Of a stretch of DNA of 32,077 bases, positions 9,401 through 16,454 are shown piece after piece. Under the pieces are notes generated by a model that worked only from the letters and a program-made list of their open reading frames with translations, made no database searches and was not told the origin of the DNA. Both the position numbers and the translations under genes were made by a program. Source of the DNA: an uncultured Clostridia bacterium (GTDB taxonomy: Bacteria > Bacillota > Clostridia > Christensenellales > CAG-138); the NCBI GenBank assembly GCA_947166925.1, contig CAMVGD010000019.1:1-32077 (forward strand), given 5' to 3'. Position 1 is the first letter of the stretch; every line of letters starts with the position of its first letter.

Positions 9401-9428
9401 ATAAAGGCGGTCATTTGACCGCCTTTAT
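9401..9428. terminator. secA terminator
   Basis: A 12-bp perfect stem ATAAAGGCGGTC/GACCGCCTTTAT with an ATTT loop, right after the secA stop. The U-rich 3' arm serves as the tail. Confidence 0.85.
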
Positions 9429-9430
9429 GA

Positions 9431-9492
9431 GTGATATCCGCCTGCGGCGGGTGATATCGCCCTTTGGGCGGCGATATCTTCCCTGCGGGAAG
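9431..9492. repeat. gtgatat mini-hairpin array (array B)
   Basis: The 7-mer gtgatat at 9431 and 9451, and gcgatat at 9471, alternate with hairpins of differing sequence: CCGCC-TGC-GGCGG, CGCCC-TTT-GGGCG and CTTCCC-TGC-GGGAAG. All have perfect stems and 3-nt loops. The architecture is the same as the atgaatt arrays but the constant unit is different. It starts two bases after the secA terminator. Confidence 0.85.
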
Positions 9493-9531
9493 GTTCATGA
9501 GAATTCTCCTCCGAGAATCGTCTGATTTTAT

Positions 9532-9623
9532 GCGGCCTTGCCGCAATTCACGTCCGGAGGACAATTCACGGCGCAGCCAATTCATGTTCCGAAGGAACAA
9601 TTCATGCGCGAAGCGCAATTCAT
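9532..9623. repeat. aattcat mini-hairpin array (array C)
   Basis: The units aattcac (9545, 9563) and aattcat (9579, 9599, 9617) are the reverse complement of the atgaatt unit of array A. They alternate with GCGGC-CTT-GCCGC, GTCC-GGA-GGAC, GGC-GCA-GCC, GTTCC-GAA-GGAAC and GCGC-GAA-GCGC. Stem sequence and length vary while the loop length is fixed at 3. A further ATTCTC-CTCC-GAGAAT hairpin (9503-9518) lies between arrays B and C. Confidence 0.87.
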
Positions 9624-9960
9624 CGACAACCCTTCCGTCAGCTTGACGGCTGCCACCATCCTTTACACAGGGAGGGCGAAGCACCAAAAGCCTTCCCCCT
9701 TGGGTGGGGGCGCGGAGCCGAGCGCTCGCTGTGCGAGAACAACCCCTCAGTCACCTATCGGTGACAGCTTCCCTTACACAGGGGAGCCAAGAACTGAGGC
9801 GGAAGCGCGGGTCGATGGTACGCGCGGGAAGCGTGCGATCTACCGCTGTAATGAAGCGCAGCGGAATGGAACAGGGAGAAAACCACACAGTGCGTGGTTT
9901 TCGACCATGTGAGGCCATCCAGGCGGCGAGGCTTGCCGAGCCGGATGAGGGGGATTATCA
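9624..9960. repeat. Composite of dispersed intergenic repeats
   Basis: No gene is supported here despite short ORFs. The segment around 9743-9788 (cccctcagtcacc...gtgacagct...acaggggagc) is related, in inverted orientation, to 13443-13483. The 29-mer at 9813-9841 is the second copy of the repeat at 1143. Around 9635-9720 are further self-complementary pieces (CCGTCAGCTTGACGG, CCCCCTTGGGTGGGGG). This looks like a landing zone for several short repeat families. It separates secA from the sigma factor promoter. Confidence 0.65.
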
Positions 9961-10013
9961 CGCACGCCGCAGGCATATCGGGCTGAAGGCATATTAAATA
10001 TATTTTTGATTCA

Positions 10014-10040
10014 TGGAACTTTTTACCTGCATTGCGCGTC
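10014..10040 (+). promoter_or_regulatory. ECF-type promoter of the sigma factor gene
   Basis: TGGAAC followed by ctttt, 17 bp from the end of GGAAC to CGTC (10037-10040). GGAAC-N17-CGTC matches the general ECF pattern of an AAC-containing -35 and a CGT-containing -10. It lies about 50 nt upstream of the sigma start codon, consistent with autoregulation. Confidence 0.68.
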
Positions 10041-10088
10041 TTGCGTTATGGAATGATCATTCAGAGCAATGAGTTGGGAGAAAAACCG

Positions 10089-10565
10089 ATGGGAGTAATT
10101 CGAGACGACGTGTTCGTGGAAGAGATCCGGAGCGTCAGGCAAACCGCGTTCGGTGTGGCGTATCTGATCCTGAAGAACACGTCTGACTGCGAGGATGCGA
10201 TGAGCGCGGCGATCGTCAAAGCGTACGAGCACCGCAATTCGCTGTTAAAGCGGGGCAGCTTCCGCGCGTGGTTTCTGCGTATTCTGCGAAATGAAGCGTA
10301 TACCATCCTGCGCGAGCGCCGCAAGGTCATAAAGACAGACGAGATTCCGGAATCGCCGCAGCCGTTTCCCGATGCGGACCGTTCGCTCGATCTGCGCGCC
10401 GCTTTGATGCGGCTCAAGAAGGATCAGCGGAACGTGCTGTATCTTCGGGAGGAGGGCTATTCCATGGAAGAGATCGCAGCCGTATTGCAGGTTCCCGTCG
10501 GCACGGTCAAGTCGCGCATCTCGCGCGCGAAAGAAACGCTTCGCTCGTATTTGGAGGTAAACTGA
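10089..10565 (+). CDS. ECF-family RNA polymerase sigma factor
   Basis: A 158-aa two-domain sigma factor of the extracytoplasmic-function type. Region 2 spans about residues 15-70: TAFGVAYLILKNTSDCEDAM, with FRAWFLRILRNEAY as the 2.4-like helix. Region 4 spans about 95-155: LDLRAALMRLKKDQRNVLYL, then the helix-turn-helix SMEEIAAVLQVPVGTVKSRISRAKETLR. There is no region 1.1 or 3. The ORF track's start at 10032 is rejected because GGGAG precedes the ATG at 10089. The stop codon is immediately followed by the ATG of the next gene, a 0-nt gap. This is the classic layout of an ECF sigma with its membrane anti-sigma partner. An ECF-like promoter lies upstream. Confidence 0.94.
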   Translation: MGVIRDDVFVEEIRSVRQTAFGVAYLILKNTSDCEDAMSAAIVKAYEHRNSLLKRGSFRAWFLRILRNEAYTILRERRKVIKTDEIPESPQPFPDADRSLDLRAALMRLKKDQRNVLYLREEGYSMEEIAAVLQVPVGTVKSRISRAKETLRSYLEVN

Positions 10566-13328
10566 ATGGAAAAGAAAGATATCCGTGTTTCCGACACGAT
10601 CCCGCAGCGTCCCGCGTCGTTCGACGATGCGGTGGAACGGACGCTTAAGCGCGTTGTTGAGAAGGAAGAGCAGAAGGAAACGCCTGCCCGCACGTGGAAG
10701 ACCGAAATCGGAAAGGAACGCAAACGCGGCAGCAAACGCAGCGTTCTCGATATCGTTGCCATCGCCGCGATCTTCGTGGTCTGCGTCGTTGCGATCGGCA
10801 CGGTGATCGGCGTCCGGACGCGTCTGAACAGGACCGTTCCGGCAGATCAGATCGCGGAGCTGCCGACGGCGCCTGTCAATATGTCAAATACCGTGTATGT
10901 ATCGACCGTCGACGAGCTGCTTGCCGCGCTCGCGCCGGACACCAGGATCGTCCTTGCCGACGGTACGTACGATCTGACCACGGCTTCGGATTACGGCACG
11001 GAAGGCGGAGAGTATTATACGTGGGAGGACCGGTCGGACAACTGGTTCCGCGAGCCGGAGGAGAACAGCTTTGAGCTGTGCTTGCAGAATCTCCAAAAAT
11101 GCTGCATCACCGGGTCGAGGAATGCGGAGATCGTGACGGTCCCGCGCACGGCGGCGGTCCTTTATGCACGTAACTGCTCCGGACTGGTGCTGTCCGGCTT
11201 TACGGCAGGACATACCGTCATGGCCGATCCGTGCGAAGGCGAGGTCATCCGTCTGGTTGAGTGCGCGGACGCGTGGGTCGAAAACTGCTCACTGTACGGC
11301 TGCGGCACATGGGGCGTCAACGCGGTCGACTGCGACAATCTCACCGTGACCGGATCCGACATCCATGAATGCAGCAGCGGCGGCGTTTCGTTCGCTCACT
11401 GCCGCAACACGCTGATGACCGGCTGTACACTGCGCAACTGCGGTTATCGCGATAACGCGTTCAGCATCGTCTACATCTACGACAGCAAAGACCTGCGGAT
11501 CACCGGGTGCGACGTGTATGAAAACCGCACGGACGTTCTCTTCAATCTGTACGGCGACGACGTCAAAAACGGTATGGGCGACGTTCTGATCCTGGGCACG
11601 AGCGTGCACGACAACGACGTGCTCGATCAGGGATTCTACAGCTACACGGGCAAAGGACCGGTCGTTGCGGGATGCGAATTCAAGAACAACAGCGGCGTTC
11701 TCCTTTCCGACGAGCAGCGTGTGTTCGACCGCGACGGGAACCGGCTCTATGAATCCGATCTTTTAGCCATGCAGCTCGACCGCACGCTCAACATAGAGCC
11801 CGCCGTGCTGCCGACGCCCGAACCGGAGACGCCGAACGCGCGCGTTCCGGCAATTCAGGTGAATGGTGAGATGTATGTCATCACCGAATTTGAGGCAGTG
11901 GGAGAACCGGATGAAAGCGCGATCGGATATGTTTCGTCCGTCGTGCCGCTTTCCGAGTGGCCGACAGAGGACGGACAGGCGAATTTCGGCGAAGTCGGTA
12001 CGCCTTTTACCCTGAGTGCTGACGGATTGTACGTATTGTACGGCAGCGAATGGCGGTTGTTTGAGGCGGAGGAATTTGGCGGCGATGAACCGACGCCCGA
12101 ACCGGCGATTGATCCCGTATCGGAAACGCTGTGTATGTTTTTCGACGGATGCCTGTATTATGAGCCGTTTGAAAATTGGATCTGGTCGGATCAGGACGAC
12201 GGGCTTGCCGCGGACGGCATGACCTTCCTTTGGAAAATGGAGGAAGTCAAGGACAAGATCCCGACGATCTATAACCCCGGAATGCTGACGGTCACGGCAG
12301 GGGACGGTGTGAACCTTGAACCGAAGGTCAACATCTACGACGCGGCGCTCAACACGGTCGCGTTCGGCGCCGATATTTCGACCGTCTGTACGCTTGATCC
12401 CGGCACATATTACGTCTCACAGCGCGTCTCGCGCCGCGAAACGGACGGCACCTCCGGCTATGAGTGCGTCGTGCGCGTCGTGATCGGCGAGACCGCAGAG
12501 CAGCCGACGCCCGAATCCGCTGAAGAGCCGCCGATGCAGGAATCGAGCTCTGTGCCGTCCACGTTCCGGTTCTGGGACTACGATGAGGAAAACGGATACC
12601 GCGAAGCGCCGACGGAAGGCGTGCTGTTCGTCTGCGATTTCGACGGCGACGGGACGGAGGATGAGATCGCCTACAAAATACACGGACAGTATCTGACGAT
12701 CTCCTTGGGTAAAAAATCGATCGACGTCAACTTCGGCGCCGGATTGGAGCAGGCGATCCTGCTCGATCTCGATCCCGACTCGGCGCGGCTGAATCTGCTC
12801 GTGGTCTACAATACCGGCTCGGAGGATTATGAAACTGTCGAGCTGCATATGGAAAACGGGCGTTTCGTCCGCGGTCCGGTCATCTATGCGTACTGCACCT
12901 ACGACGGCAAGACGCTGCGCGGCTCCGCGACGCAGACCGATATTCTGGGGACAAAAACCGGCGAACGCACGTATCACGGCGAAAACCTGACGCCGGATTC
13001 CGAATGGTACGACTGCGACGTGATCCCGGATGAGATCCAATCCGCATCCGATCGCGCGCGTCTCATTGAAGGCGGCAAGCTGCTGCACCTCGTGCGCGAT
13101 CTGCCCTGCACGATCGACGGCGCGGACGCGGTGATCCCCGCGGGCACGTACCTCTACATGACGCGCTGGCACGAATCCGGAATGCTTGCGGAGATCAGGA
13201 CGGAAGACGGAACGACCGCGCTGGTCGCGGTGCGGGAAGCGGATCCGAATGATCCGGATCTTGCCGGCTGTCTGATCGACGGCGTGATGCAGTACGAGTA
13301 CTTTGACAACATCTTTTTCGCCGATTGA
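10566..13328 (+). CDS. Putative transmembrane anti-sigma factor with extracellular parallel beta-helix
   Basis: A 920-aa protein starting at the base after the sigma stop codon. Residues 1-58 are a charged cytoplasmic head (RPASFDDAVERTLKRVVEKEEQ), as expected for a sigma-binding segment. Residues about 60-83 form one membrane helix. From about 100 to 400 lies a right-handed parallel beta-helix. It begins with an ADGTYDLT-type motif and continues with short repeats such as CSGLVLSGF, ADAWVENCSLYGCG, DNLTVTGSDIHECSSGGV and KDLRITGCDVYENR, the periplasmic copper-binding NosD/pectate-lyase-like pattern. A Pro/Glu linker (PTPEPETP) and further extracellular domains follow, with a DFDGDGTEDE calcium-type loop near residue 695. 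No canonical zinc anti-sigma (HxxxCxxC) motif is visible, so the anti-sigma role rests on gene order and topology. The ectodomain probably senses a polysaccharide or envelope state. Confidence 0.8.
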   Translation: MEKKDIRVSDTIPQRPASFDDAVERTLKRVVEKEEQKETPARTWKTEIGKERKRGSKRSVLDIVAIAAIFVVCVVAIGTVIGVRTRLNRTVPADQIAELPTAPVNMSNTVYVSTVDELLAALAPDTRIVLADGTYDLTTASDYGTEGGEYYTWEDRSDNWFREPEENSFELCLQNLQKCCITGSRNAEIVTVPRTAAVLYARNCSGLVLSGFTAGHTVMADPCEGEVIRLVECADAWVENCSLYGCGTWGVNAVDCDNLTVTGSDIHECSSGGVSFAHCRNTLMTGCTLRNCGYRDNAFSIVYIYDSKDLRITGCDVYENRTDVLFNLYGDDVKNGMGDVLILGTSVHDNDVLDQGFYSYTGKGPVVAGCEFKNNSGVLLSDEQRVFDRDGNRLYESDLLAMQLDRTLNIEPAVLPTPEPETPNARVPAIQVNGEMYVITEFEAVGEPDESAIGYVSSVVPLSEWPTEDGQANFGEVGTPFTLSADGLYVLYGSEWRLFEAEEFGGDEPTPEPAIDPVSETLCMFFDGCLYYEPFENWIWSDQDDGLAADGMTFLWKMEEVKDKIPTIYNPGMLTVTAGDGVNLEPKVNIYDAALNTVAFGADISTVCTLDPGTYYVSQRVSRRETDGTSGYECVVRVVIGETAEQPTPESAEEPPMQESSSVPSTFRFWDYDEENGYREAPTEGVLFVCDFDGDGTEDEIAYKIHGQYLTISLGKKSIDVNFGAGLEQAILLDLDPDSARLNLLVVYNTGSEDYETVELHMENGRFVRGPVIYAYCTYDGKTLRGSATQTDILGTKTGERTYHGENLTPDSEWYDCDVIPDEIQSASDRARLIEGGKLLHLVRDLPCTIDGADAVIPAGTYLYMTRWHESGMLAEIRTEDGTTALVAVREADPNDPDLAGCLIDGVMQYEYFDNIFFAD

Positions 13329-13344
13329 TCCGCCCAAAAACATG

Positions 13345-13370
13345 AAAGGACCGCGCCTGCGGTCCTTTTT
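13345..13370 (+). terminator. Terminator of the sigma/anti-sigma operon
   Basis: A 10-bp perfect stem AAAGGACCGC/GCGGTCCTTT with a GCCT loop and a TTTTT run. Confidence 0.92.
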
Positions 13371-13399
13371 AACATGACTGCCCTTTCGTCTGCCTTCGG

Positions 13400-13510
13400 C
13401 ATCCACCCCTGATAAGGGAAGGTCACCTTGAGACAGTCGAGCGCCCCTTGACAGGGGAGCTGTCAGCGAAGGTGACTGAGGGGTAGTAGGGGGCGTCGAC
13501 CCCGACGCCC
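13400..13510. repeat. Dispersed repeat block with GGGGCGTC hairpin
   Basis: The segment 13443-13483 is an inverted relative of 9743-9788 (acaggggagctgtcagcg...ggtgactgagggg). It is followed by GGGGCGTC-GACCCC-GACGCCCC (13489-13510) with tagtaggg in front. The latter resembles the hairpin at 313-338 (tgtaggggacgccgaccccgg...). No gene present. Confidence 0.68.
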
Positions 13511-13517
13511 CGAAAAA

Positions 13518-14366
13518 TCATTGCAGCGCGTCGATCACATCCCCGATGTCGGCGTTGACAAGAATCGCGCGGTCCTCGATTTGCTTCGGGCACTCCGCCT
13601 CGCCGAAATTGATGCACACGTACGTCGCGTTCGGGTTCTGCGCGGTCAGCCGCCAGAACGGGTATTTGATGATGCCCGGCGTGTTGCCGCCGACCCCAAG
13701 CTCTAAAAGCAGCAGCTTTTTGCCTTCGTGCGTCTGTACCCAGTTCACGTACCGCGACGCCGCCTCATTCCAGCCGAGGTCCTCGACGAAGGTTTCGTCG
13801 CTGCGCAGGTTCATCGCCATCGGCGCGCCGCATTTCGGACAGCGCGGCACGAGCGCGGAGGGGATGCGCATATCCTTCTGCTCGGCAACCATCTTCAAAA
13901 TGACTTCTTCGTTGTCGTAGGTACGGCGGTGACACGGCGTCGAGCATTGGAAGAGCCCGTAATCGCCCTGCGTGTAAAAGAGCCGCTGTTTGTCGACGCC
14001 CGCCTTCTGGAAGCAGTGGTCCACGTTCGTCGTGATCACGAAATAGTCCTTGTCCTTTACAAGGTTCAAAAGCCGCGCATAGACCGGCTTCGGCGGGTTT
14101 TCATAGCGGTTGATCAGAATATAACGGCTCCAGTACGCCCATTTTTCCTCCGGCGTGGAAAACGGATAGAACCCGCCGGTGTACATGTCGCGGAAGTGAT
14201 ACTTTCGGATGAAGTCGGAAAAGAACCGTTTGAAGCGGTCGCCGGCATAGGTAAAGCCCGCGGCGGTCGACAGCCCCGCGCCTGCGCCGATCACGATCGC
14301 GTCAGCGCTCCCCAGCGCGCTTTTCAGCCGGTTTATAAGCTCCGGCGTGATCTCGGTATTCTGCAT
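13518..14366 (-). CDS. SirTM-type (class M) sirtuin, macrodomain-linked protein ADP-ribosyltransferase
   Basis: A 282-aa Sir2-fold protein. The Rossmann NAD motif is GAGAGLSTAAG (about 27-37). The sirtuin NID motif reads TTNVDH (Asn114, Asp116). At the position of the invariant deacetylase histidine, the sequence is TQGDYG (Gln133). A four-cysteine zinc site is CSTPC (141/145) with CPKC (176/179). Replacement of His by Gln and linkage to a macrodomain define the SirTM class, described as ADP-ribosyltransferases rather than deacetylases. In pathogens they modify a lipoylated GcvH-like carrier. The gene starts 18 bp after the macrodomain gene stop, so the two are co-transcribed. No GcvH-L or lipoate ligase gene is in the window, so the target is open. 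Confidence 0.93.
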   Translation of the reverse strand: MQNTEITPELINRLKSALGSADAIVIGAGAGLSTAAGFTYAGDRFKRFFSDFIRKYHFRDMYTGGFYPFSTPEEKWAYWSRYILINRYENPPKPVYARLLNLVKDKDYFVITTNVDHCFQKAGVDKQRLFYTQGDYGLFQCSTPCHRRTYDNEEVILKMVAEQKDMRIPSALVPRCPKCGAPMAMNLRSDETFVEDLGWNEAASRYVNWVQTHEGKKLLLLELGVGGNTPGIIKYPFWRLTAQNPNATYVCINFGEAECPKQIEDRAILVNADIGDVIDALQ

Positions 14367-14384
14367 ACAAAAACTCCTTTCCGG

Positions 14385-15146
14385 CTATCTGAGAAGCGCC
14401 TGATAGAGCCGCAGGTCGGCTTCCTTGAACACGTTGAACACAACGACGATCGGGTGTTCCTTCTGAAACGCTTTTACGGTCTCGACGGCGATCTCTGCCG
14501 CCTCCCTTTGCGGAAAGCCGAACACGCCGGTCGAGATGCAGCAGAACGCGACGCTTCCGATCCCGTTTTCCTCCGCGAGGCGCAGACAGCTTTCATAGCA
14601 GGATGCAAGCTCTTGGCAATGCCGCTCACTGAGCCGTCTCGACACGATCGGACCCACCGTATGCAGCACGTACTTCGCGGGGAGGTTGAACCCCGGCGTG
14701 AGCTTTGCGCCGCCGGTCAGTTCCGCGTGCCCCTGCGCCCGCATAATTCTATCACATGCAAGCCGCAATTGCACGCCCGCATAGGTGTGGATCGCGTTGT
14801 CGATACAGCCATGGTTCGGCGAAAAGCAGCCGAGCAATGCGGAATTCGCGGCGTTTACGATCGCGTCGACCGCGAGCGTCGTGATATCCCCGCGCCAAAG
14901 ATACAGCCCTTCCTGCACAGGCGTGAGATCCAAAAGCCTTGTTACGCCCTTTTCGCGCGTCGCTTCCCGAAGATACGCGTCCTGCACGGCAAGGAATTCT
15001 TCGCCCGCTTCCATCGGCGGGCGCACATTGAACAATCCCCGCAGCAGCCGTTTCTGTTCAAAAACGTCCCGCGGGATCTCGTTCCGATATCCCTGTTCAT
15101 CCAGCATCGCCCGAATGAGCCAAACTCTGCGCTCGTCCTGTGTCAT
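14385..15146 (-). CDS. Zinc-type macrodomain ADP-ribosylhydrolase
   Basis: A 253-aa protein. The first 70 residues are a helical extension (VWLIRAMLDEQGYRN, LLRGLFNVRPP), typical of SirTM-linked macrodomains. The macrodomain (about 75-253) begins YLWRGDITTLAVDAIVNAANSALLGC. It carries GCFSPNHGCIDNAIH, whose Cys107, His112 and Cys114 fit the zinc site described for Zn-macro enzymes. The phosphate loop is ISTGVFGFP. These enzymes remove ADP-ribose placed by the partner SirTM. It is first gene of the two-gene unit. The start is ATG 15146, with no Shine-Dalgarno but a well-formed promoter whose expected start point falls on the ATG. The N-terminal residues look conserved, which supports this start. 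Confidence 0.93.
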   Translation of the reverse strand: MTQDERRVWLIRAMLDEQGYRNEIPRDVFEQKRLLRGLFNVRPPMEAGEEFLAVQDAYLREATREKGVTRLLDLTPVQEGLYLWRGDITTLAVDAIVNAANSALLGCFSPNHGCIDNAIHTYAGVQLRLACDRIMRAQGHAELTGGAKLTPGFNLPAKYVLHTVGPIVSRRLSERHCQELASCYESCLRLAEENGIGSVAFCCISTGVFGFPQREAAEIAVETVKAFQKEHPIVVVFNVFKEADLRLYQALLR

Positions 15147-15152
15147 GCCGTT

Positions 15153-15181
15153 ATTGTATCACGCGGCGGTTTTGCTTGTAA
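15153..15181 (-). promoter_or_regulatory. Promoter of the macrodomain/SirTM operon, likely leaderless
   Basis: On the minus strand: TTACAA, a 17-bp spacer and TACAAT, with an extended TG one base before the -10. Six bases separate the -10 from the ATG, so transcription would begin at or next to the start codon. Confidence 0.72.
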
Positions 15182-15183
15182 AG

Positions 15184-15212
15184 AAAAAAGCGGAGGGTTT
15201 TCCCTCCGCTTT
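15184..15212 (-). terminator. Terminator of rubrerythrin
   Basis: An 11-bp perfect stem AAAGCGGAGGG/CCCTCCGCTTT with a TTTT loop. On the minus strand it is followed by a run of T. It could also work on the plus strand, where TTTT ends the stem. Confidence 0.88.
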
Positions 15213-15230
15213 TGCGTGGTTGTTGGTTGT

Positions 15231-15270
15231 GTCGTTCTGAGGAGCGAAGCGACGAAGAATCGTTTGAGAT
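15231..15270. repeat. gttctgaggagcgaagcgacgaag-type dispersed repeat
   Basis: The sequence around gttctgaggagcgaagcg...gaagaatc matches a short repeat type I recall as widespread in gut Clostridia genomes. Only one copy is in this window, so the call rests on recollection. It sits between the rubrerythrin stop and its terminator. Confidence 0.5.
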
Positions 15271-15315
15271 CCGCGGAACGCCGAGGTCGCGTCCCCGCAA
15301 TGTCCAAGCGAAGCG

Positions 15316-15852
15316 TCAATAATTTTCCGCGTTGACCTCGAAATACGCCTGCGGGTGCGCACAGGTGGGGCAGATCTCCGGCGCTTTTTCGCCGATCACG
15401 ATGTGTCCGCAGTTGCGGCATTCCCAGACCTTGACCTCGCTCTTTGCAAAGACTGCGGCGGTCTCGACGTTCCTTAGCAGTGCGCGATAGCGTTCCTCGT
15501 GGTGCTTTTCGATCGCGGCGACCAGACGGAATTTCTCCGCAAGCTCCGCAAAGCCTTCTTCCTCGGCGGTCACGGCAAAGCCCTCGTACATGTCGGTCCA
15601 TTCATAGTTTTCGCCGTCCGCAGCGGCCTTGAGGTTTTCGGCGGTCGTGCCGATGCCGCCGAGCTCTTTAAACCACATCTTGGCGTGTTCCTTCTCGTTG
15701 TCCGCGGTTTTCAGAAACAGCGCGGCGATCTGCTCATAGCCGTCCTTCTTTGCGCGGGAGGCGAAGTAGGTGTACTTGTTGCGCGCCTGTGATTCGCCCG
15801 CGAACGCGGCGAGCAGGTTCTGTTCGGTCTTTGTACCTGTATATTTGCTCAT
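15316..15852 (-). CDS. rbr: Rubrerythrin
   Basis: A 178-aa protein with the standard two-domain structure. The N-terminal four-helix ferritin-like diiron domain has Glu20 in [11 protein letters not shown], Glu53/His56 in NEKEHAKM, and further carboxylates in TAEEEGFAE and [11 protein letters not shown]. The C-terminal rubredoxin-like domain holds one iron through two CxxC motifs, CRNCG and CPTC. Rubrerythrin reduces hydrogen peroxide to water in the cytoplasm of anaerobes, using electrons from rubredoxin or NADH-linked donors. The ATG follows AAGGAGG. An inverted repeat lies in its leader. It sits next to desulfoferrodoxin, so together they form a superoxide-then-peroxide detoxification pair, though a terminator-like hairpin separates them. 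Confidence 0.97.
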   Translation of the reverse strand: MSKYTGTKTEQNLLAAFAGESQARNKYTYFASRAKKDGYEQIAALFLKTADNEKEHAKMWFKELGGIGTTAENLKAAADGENYEWTDMYEGFAVTAEEEGFAELAEKFRLVAAIEKHHEERYRALLRNVETAAVFAKSEVKVWECRNCGHIVIGEKAPEICPTCAHPQAYFEVNAENY

Positions 15853-15889
15853 ATGTCCTCCTTGTCGTGATCATGAATAAAGTAAATCC

Positions 15890-15922
15890 GTCAGATCCGG
15901 CGACATGCGCGGTGGATCTGAC
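15890..15922 (-). promoter_or_regulatory. Inverted repeat in the rubrerythrin leader/promoter region
   Basis: GTCAGATCC/GGATCTGAC, 9-bp perfect arms with a 15-nt centre, about 38 nt upstream of the rbr start codon. There is no U-tract, so it is unlikely to be a simple terminator. An operator or leader structure is possible. It does not match the PerR box. Confidence 0.45.
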
Positions 15923-15973
15923 ACCTTGCAGTTTTTGCCGCCCGAAAATCCGTAGGATTTTAGGCAAAAGCTG

Positions 15974-16008
15974 AAAACCGGTCAGATGAAAATTCTTTCA
16001 TCCGACCG
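15974..16008 (-). terminator. Terminator of desulfoferrodoxin
   Basis: CGGTCGGATGAAA/TTTCATCTGACCG on the minus strand: a 13-bp stem with one mismatch, followed by GTTTTC. It starts a few bases after the dfx stop. Confidence 0.65.
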
Positions 16009-16014
16009 AAGCGT

Positions 16015-16389
16015 TTACGCTTTCCAAAGCCCGTGCAGGTTGCAGTAGGCAAAGACCGCTTCGACCTCGTCGCCGTCGCAGATCTTGAAGCAGACCTCGG
16101 GCGCGTCGCCGGGGTTCAATGCCTTTCTCTGGTTGCCGTACTTGGTCTGCAGGCTGACCCATTCGATGTAGTGCTCGGGGAGCATCGGATGCGCGGCGGC
16201 GCCGATCTTCACCTTGACGCAGCAGCCGTCGACTTCGACGACGGGGACGTGCTTTTCAAGCGACGCGTCGGTCGTGCCGGGGACGATCTCCTTCATGGGC
16301 TTGCCGCAGCACATGACGGGGACGGGGGTCTTCTTGACGATCGCGATGATCTGGCCGCAGGTCTCGCAGCGATAGAACTTCATTTCCAT
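16015..16389 (-). CDS. dfx: Desulfoferrodoxin (superoxide reductase)
   Basis: A 124-aa two-centre superoxide reductase. The N-terminal desulforedoxin domain binds a structural iron through CETC (Cys8, Cys11) and CC (Cys27, Cys28). The catalytic centre II uses His47 (in LEKHVPV, with the adjacent Glu-Lys), His67, His73 (HPMLPEHYIEW), Cys116 and His119 (CNLHGLW). It reduces superoxide to hydrogen peroxide without releasing oxygen, and the peroxide can then go to rubrerythrin next door. The start is ATG 16389, preceded by CAGGAGG; the longer ORF-track start is rejected. It lies 65 bp after the PRTase-like gene, separated by a terminator. A TTTTGT-TCGT-ACAAAA dyad (16411-16426) occurs in the short promoter region. 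Confidence 0.97.
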   Translation of the reverse strand: MEMKFYRCETCGQIIAIVKKTPVPVMCCGKPMKEIVPGTTDASLEKHVPVVEVDGCCVKVKIGAAAHPMLPEHYIEWVSLQTKYGNQRKALNPGDAPEVCFKICDGDEVEAVFAYCNLHGLWKA

Positions 16390-16422
16390 TGATTTTTGCC
16401 TCCTGTATGATTTTGTTCGTAC

Positions 16423-16446
16423 AAAAAACGCCCGCAACCGGGCGTT
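16423..16446 (-). terminator. Terminator of the PRTase-like gene
   Basis: AACGCCCG/CGGGCGTT, an 8-bp perfect stem with a 4-nt loop, followed on the minus strand by TTTTTT. It begins 8 bp after the stop codon. Confidence 0.9.
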
Positions 16447-16454
16447 ATTCGGTC

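Noticed and set aside
9538-9997. Small ORFs (124 aa, 97 aa) between secA and the sigma factor
   Set aside because: They are made entirely of repeat DNA, lack ribosome sites and have no coherent protein character.
13728-15335. 535-aa plus-strand ORF across the SirTM and macrodomain genes
   Set aside because: Both minus-strand proteins carry diagnostic catalytic motifs. The plus ORF is a shadow.
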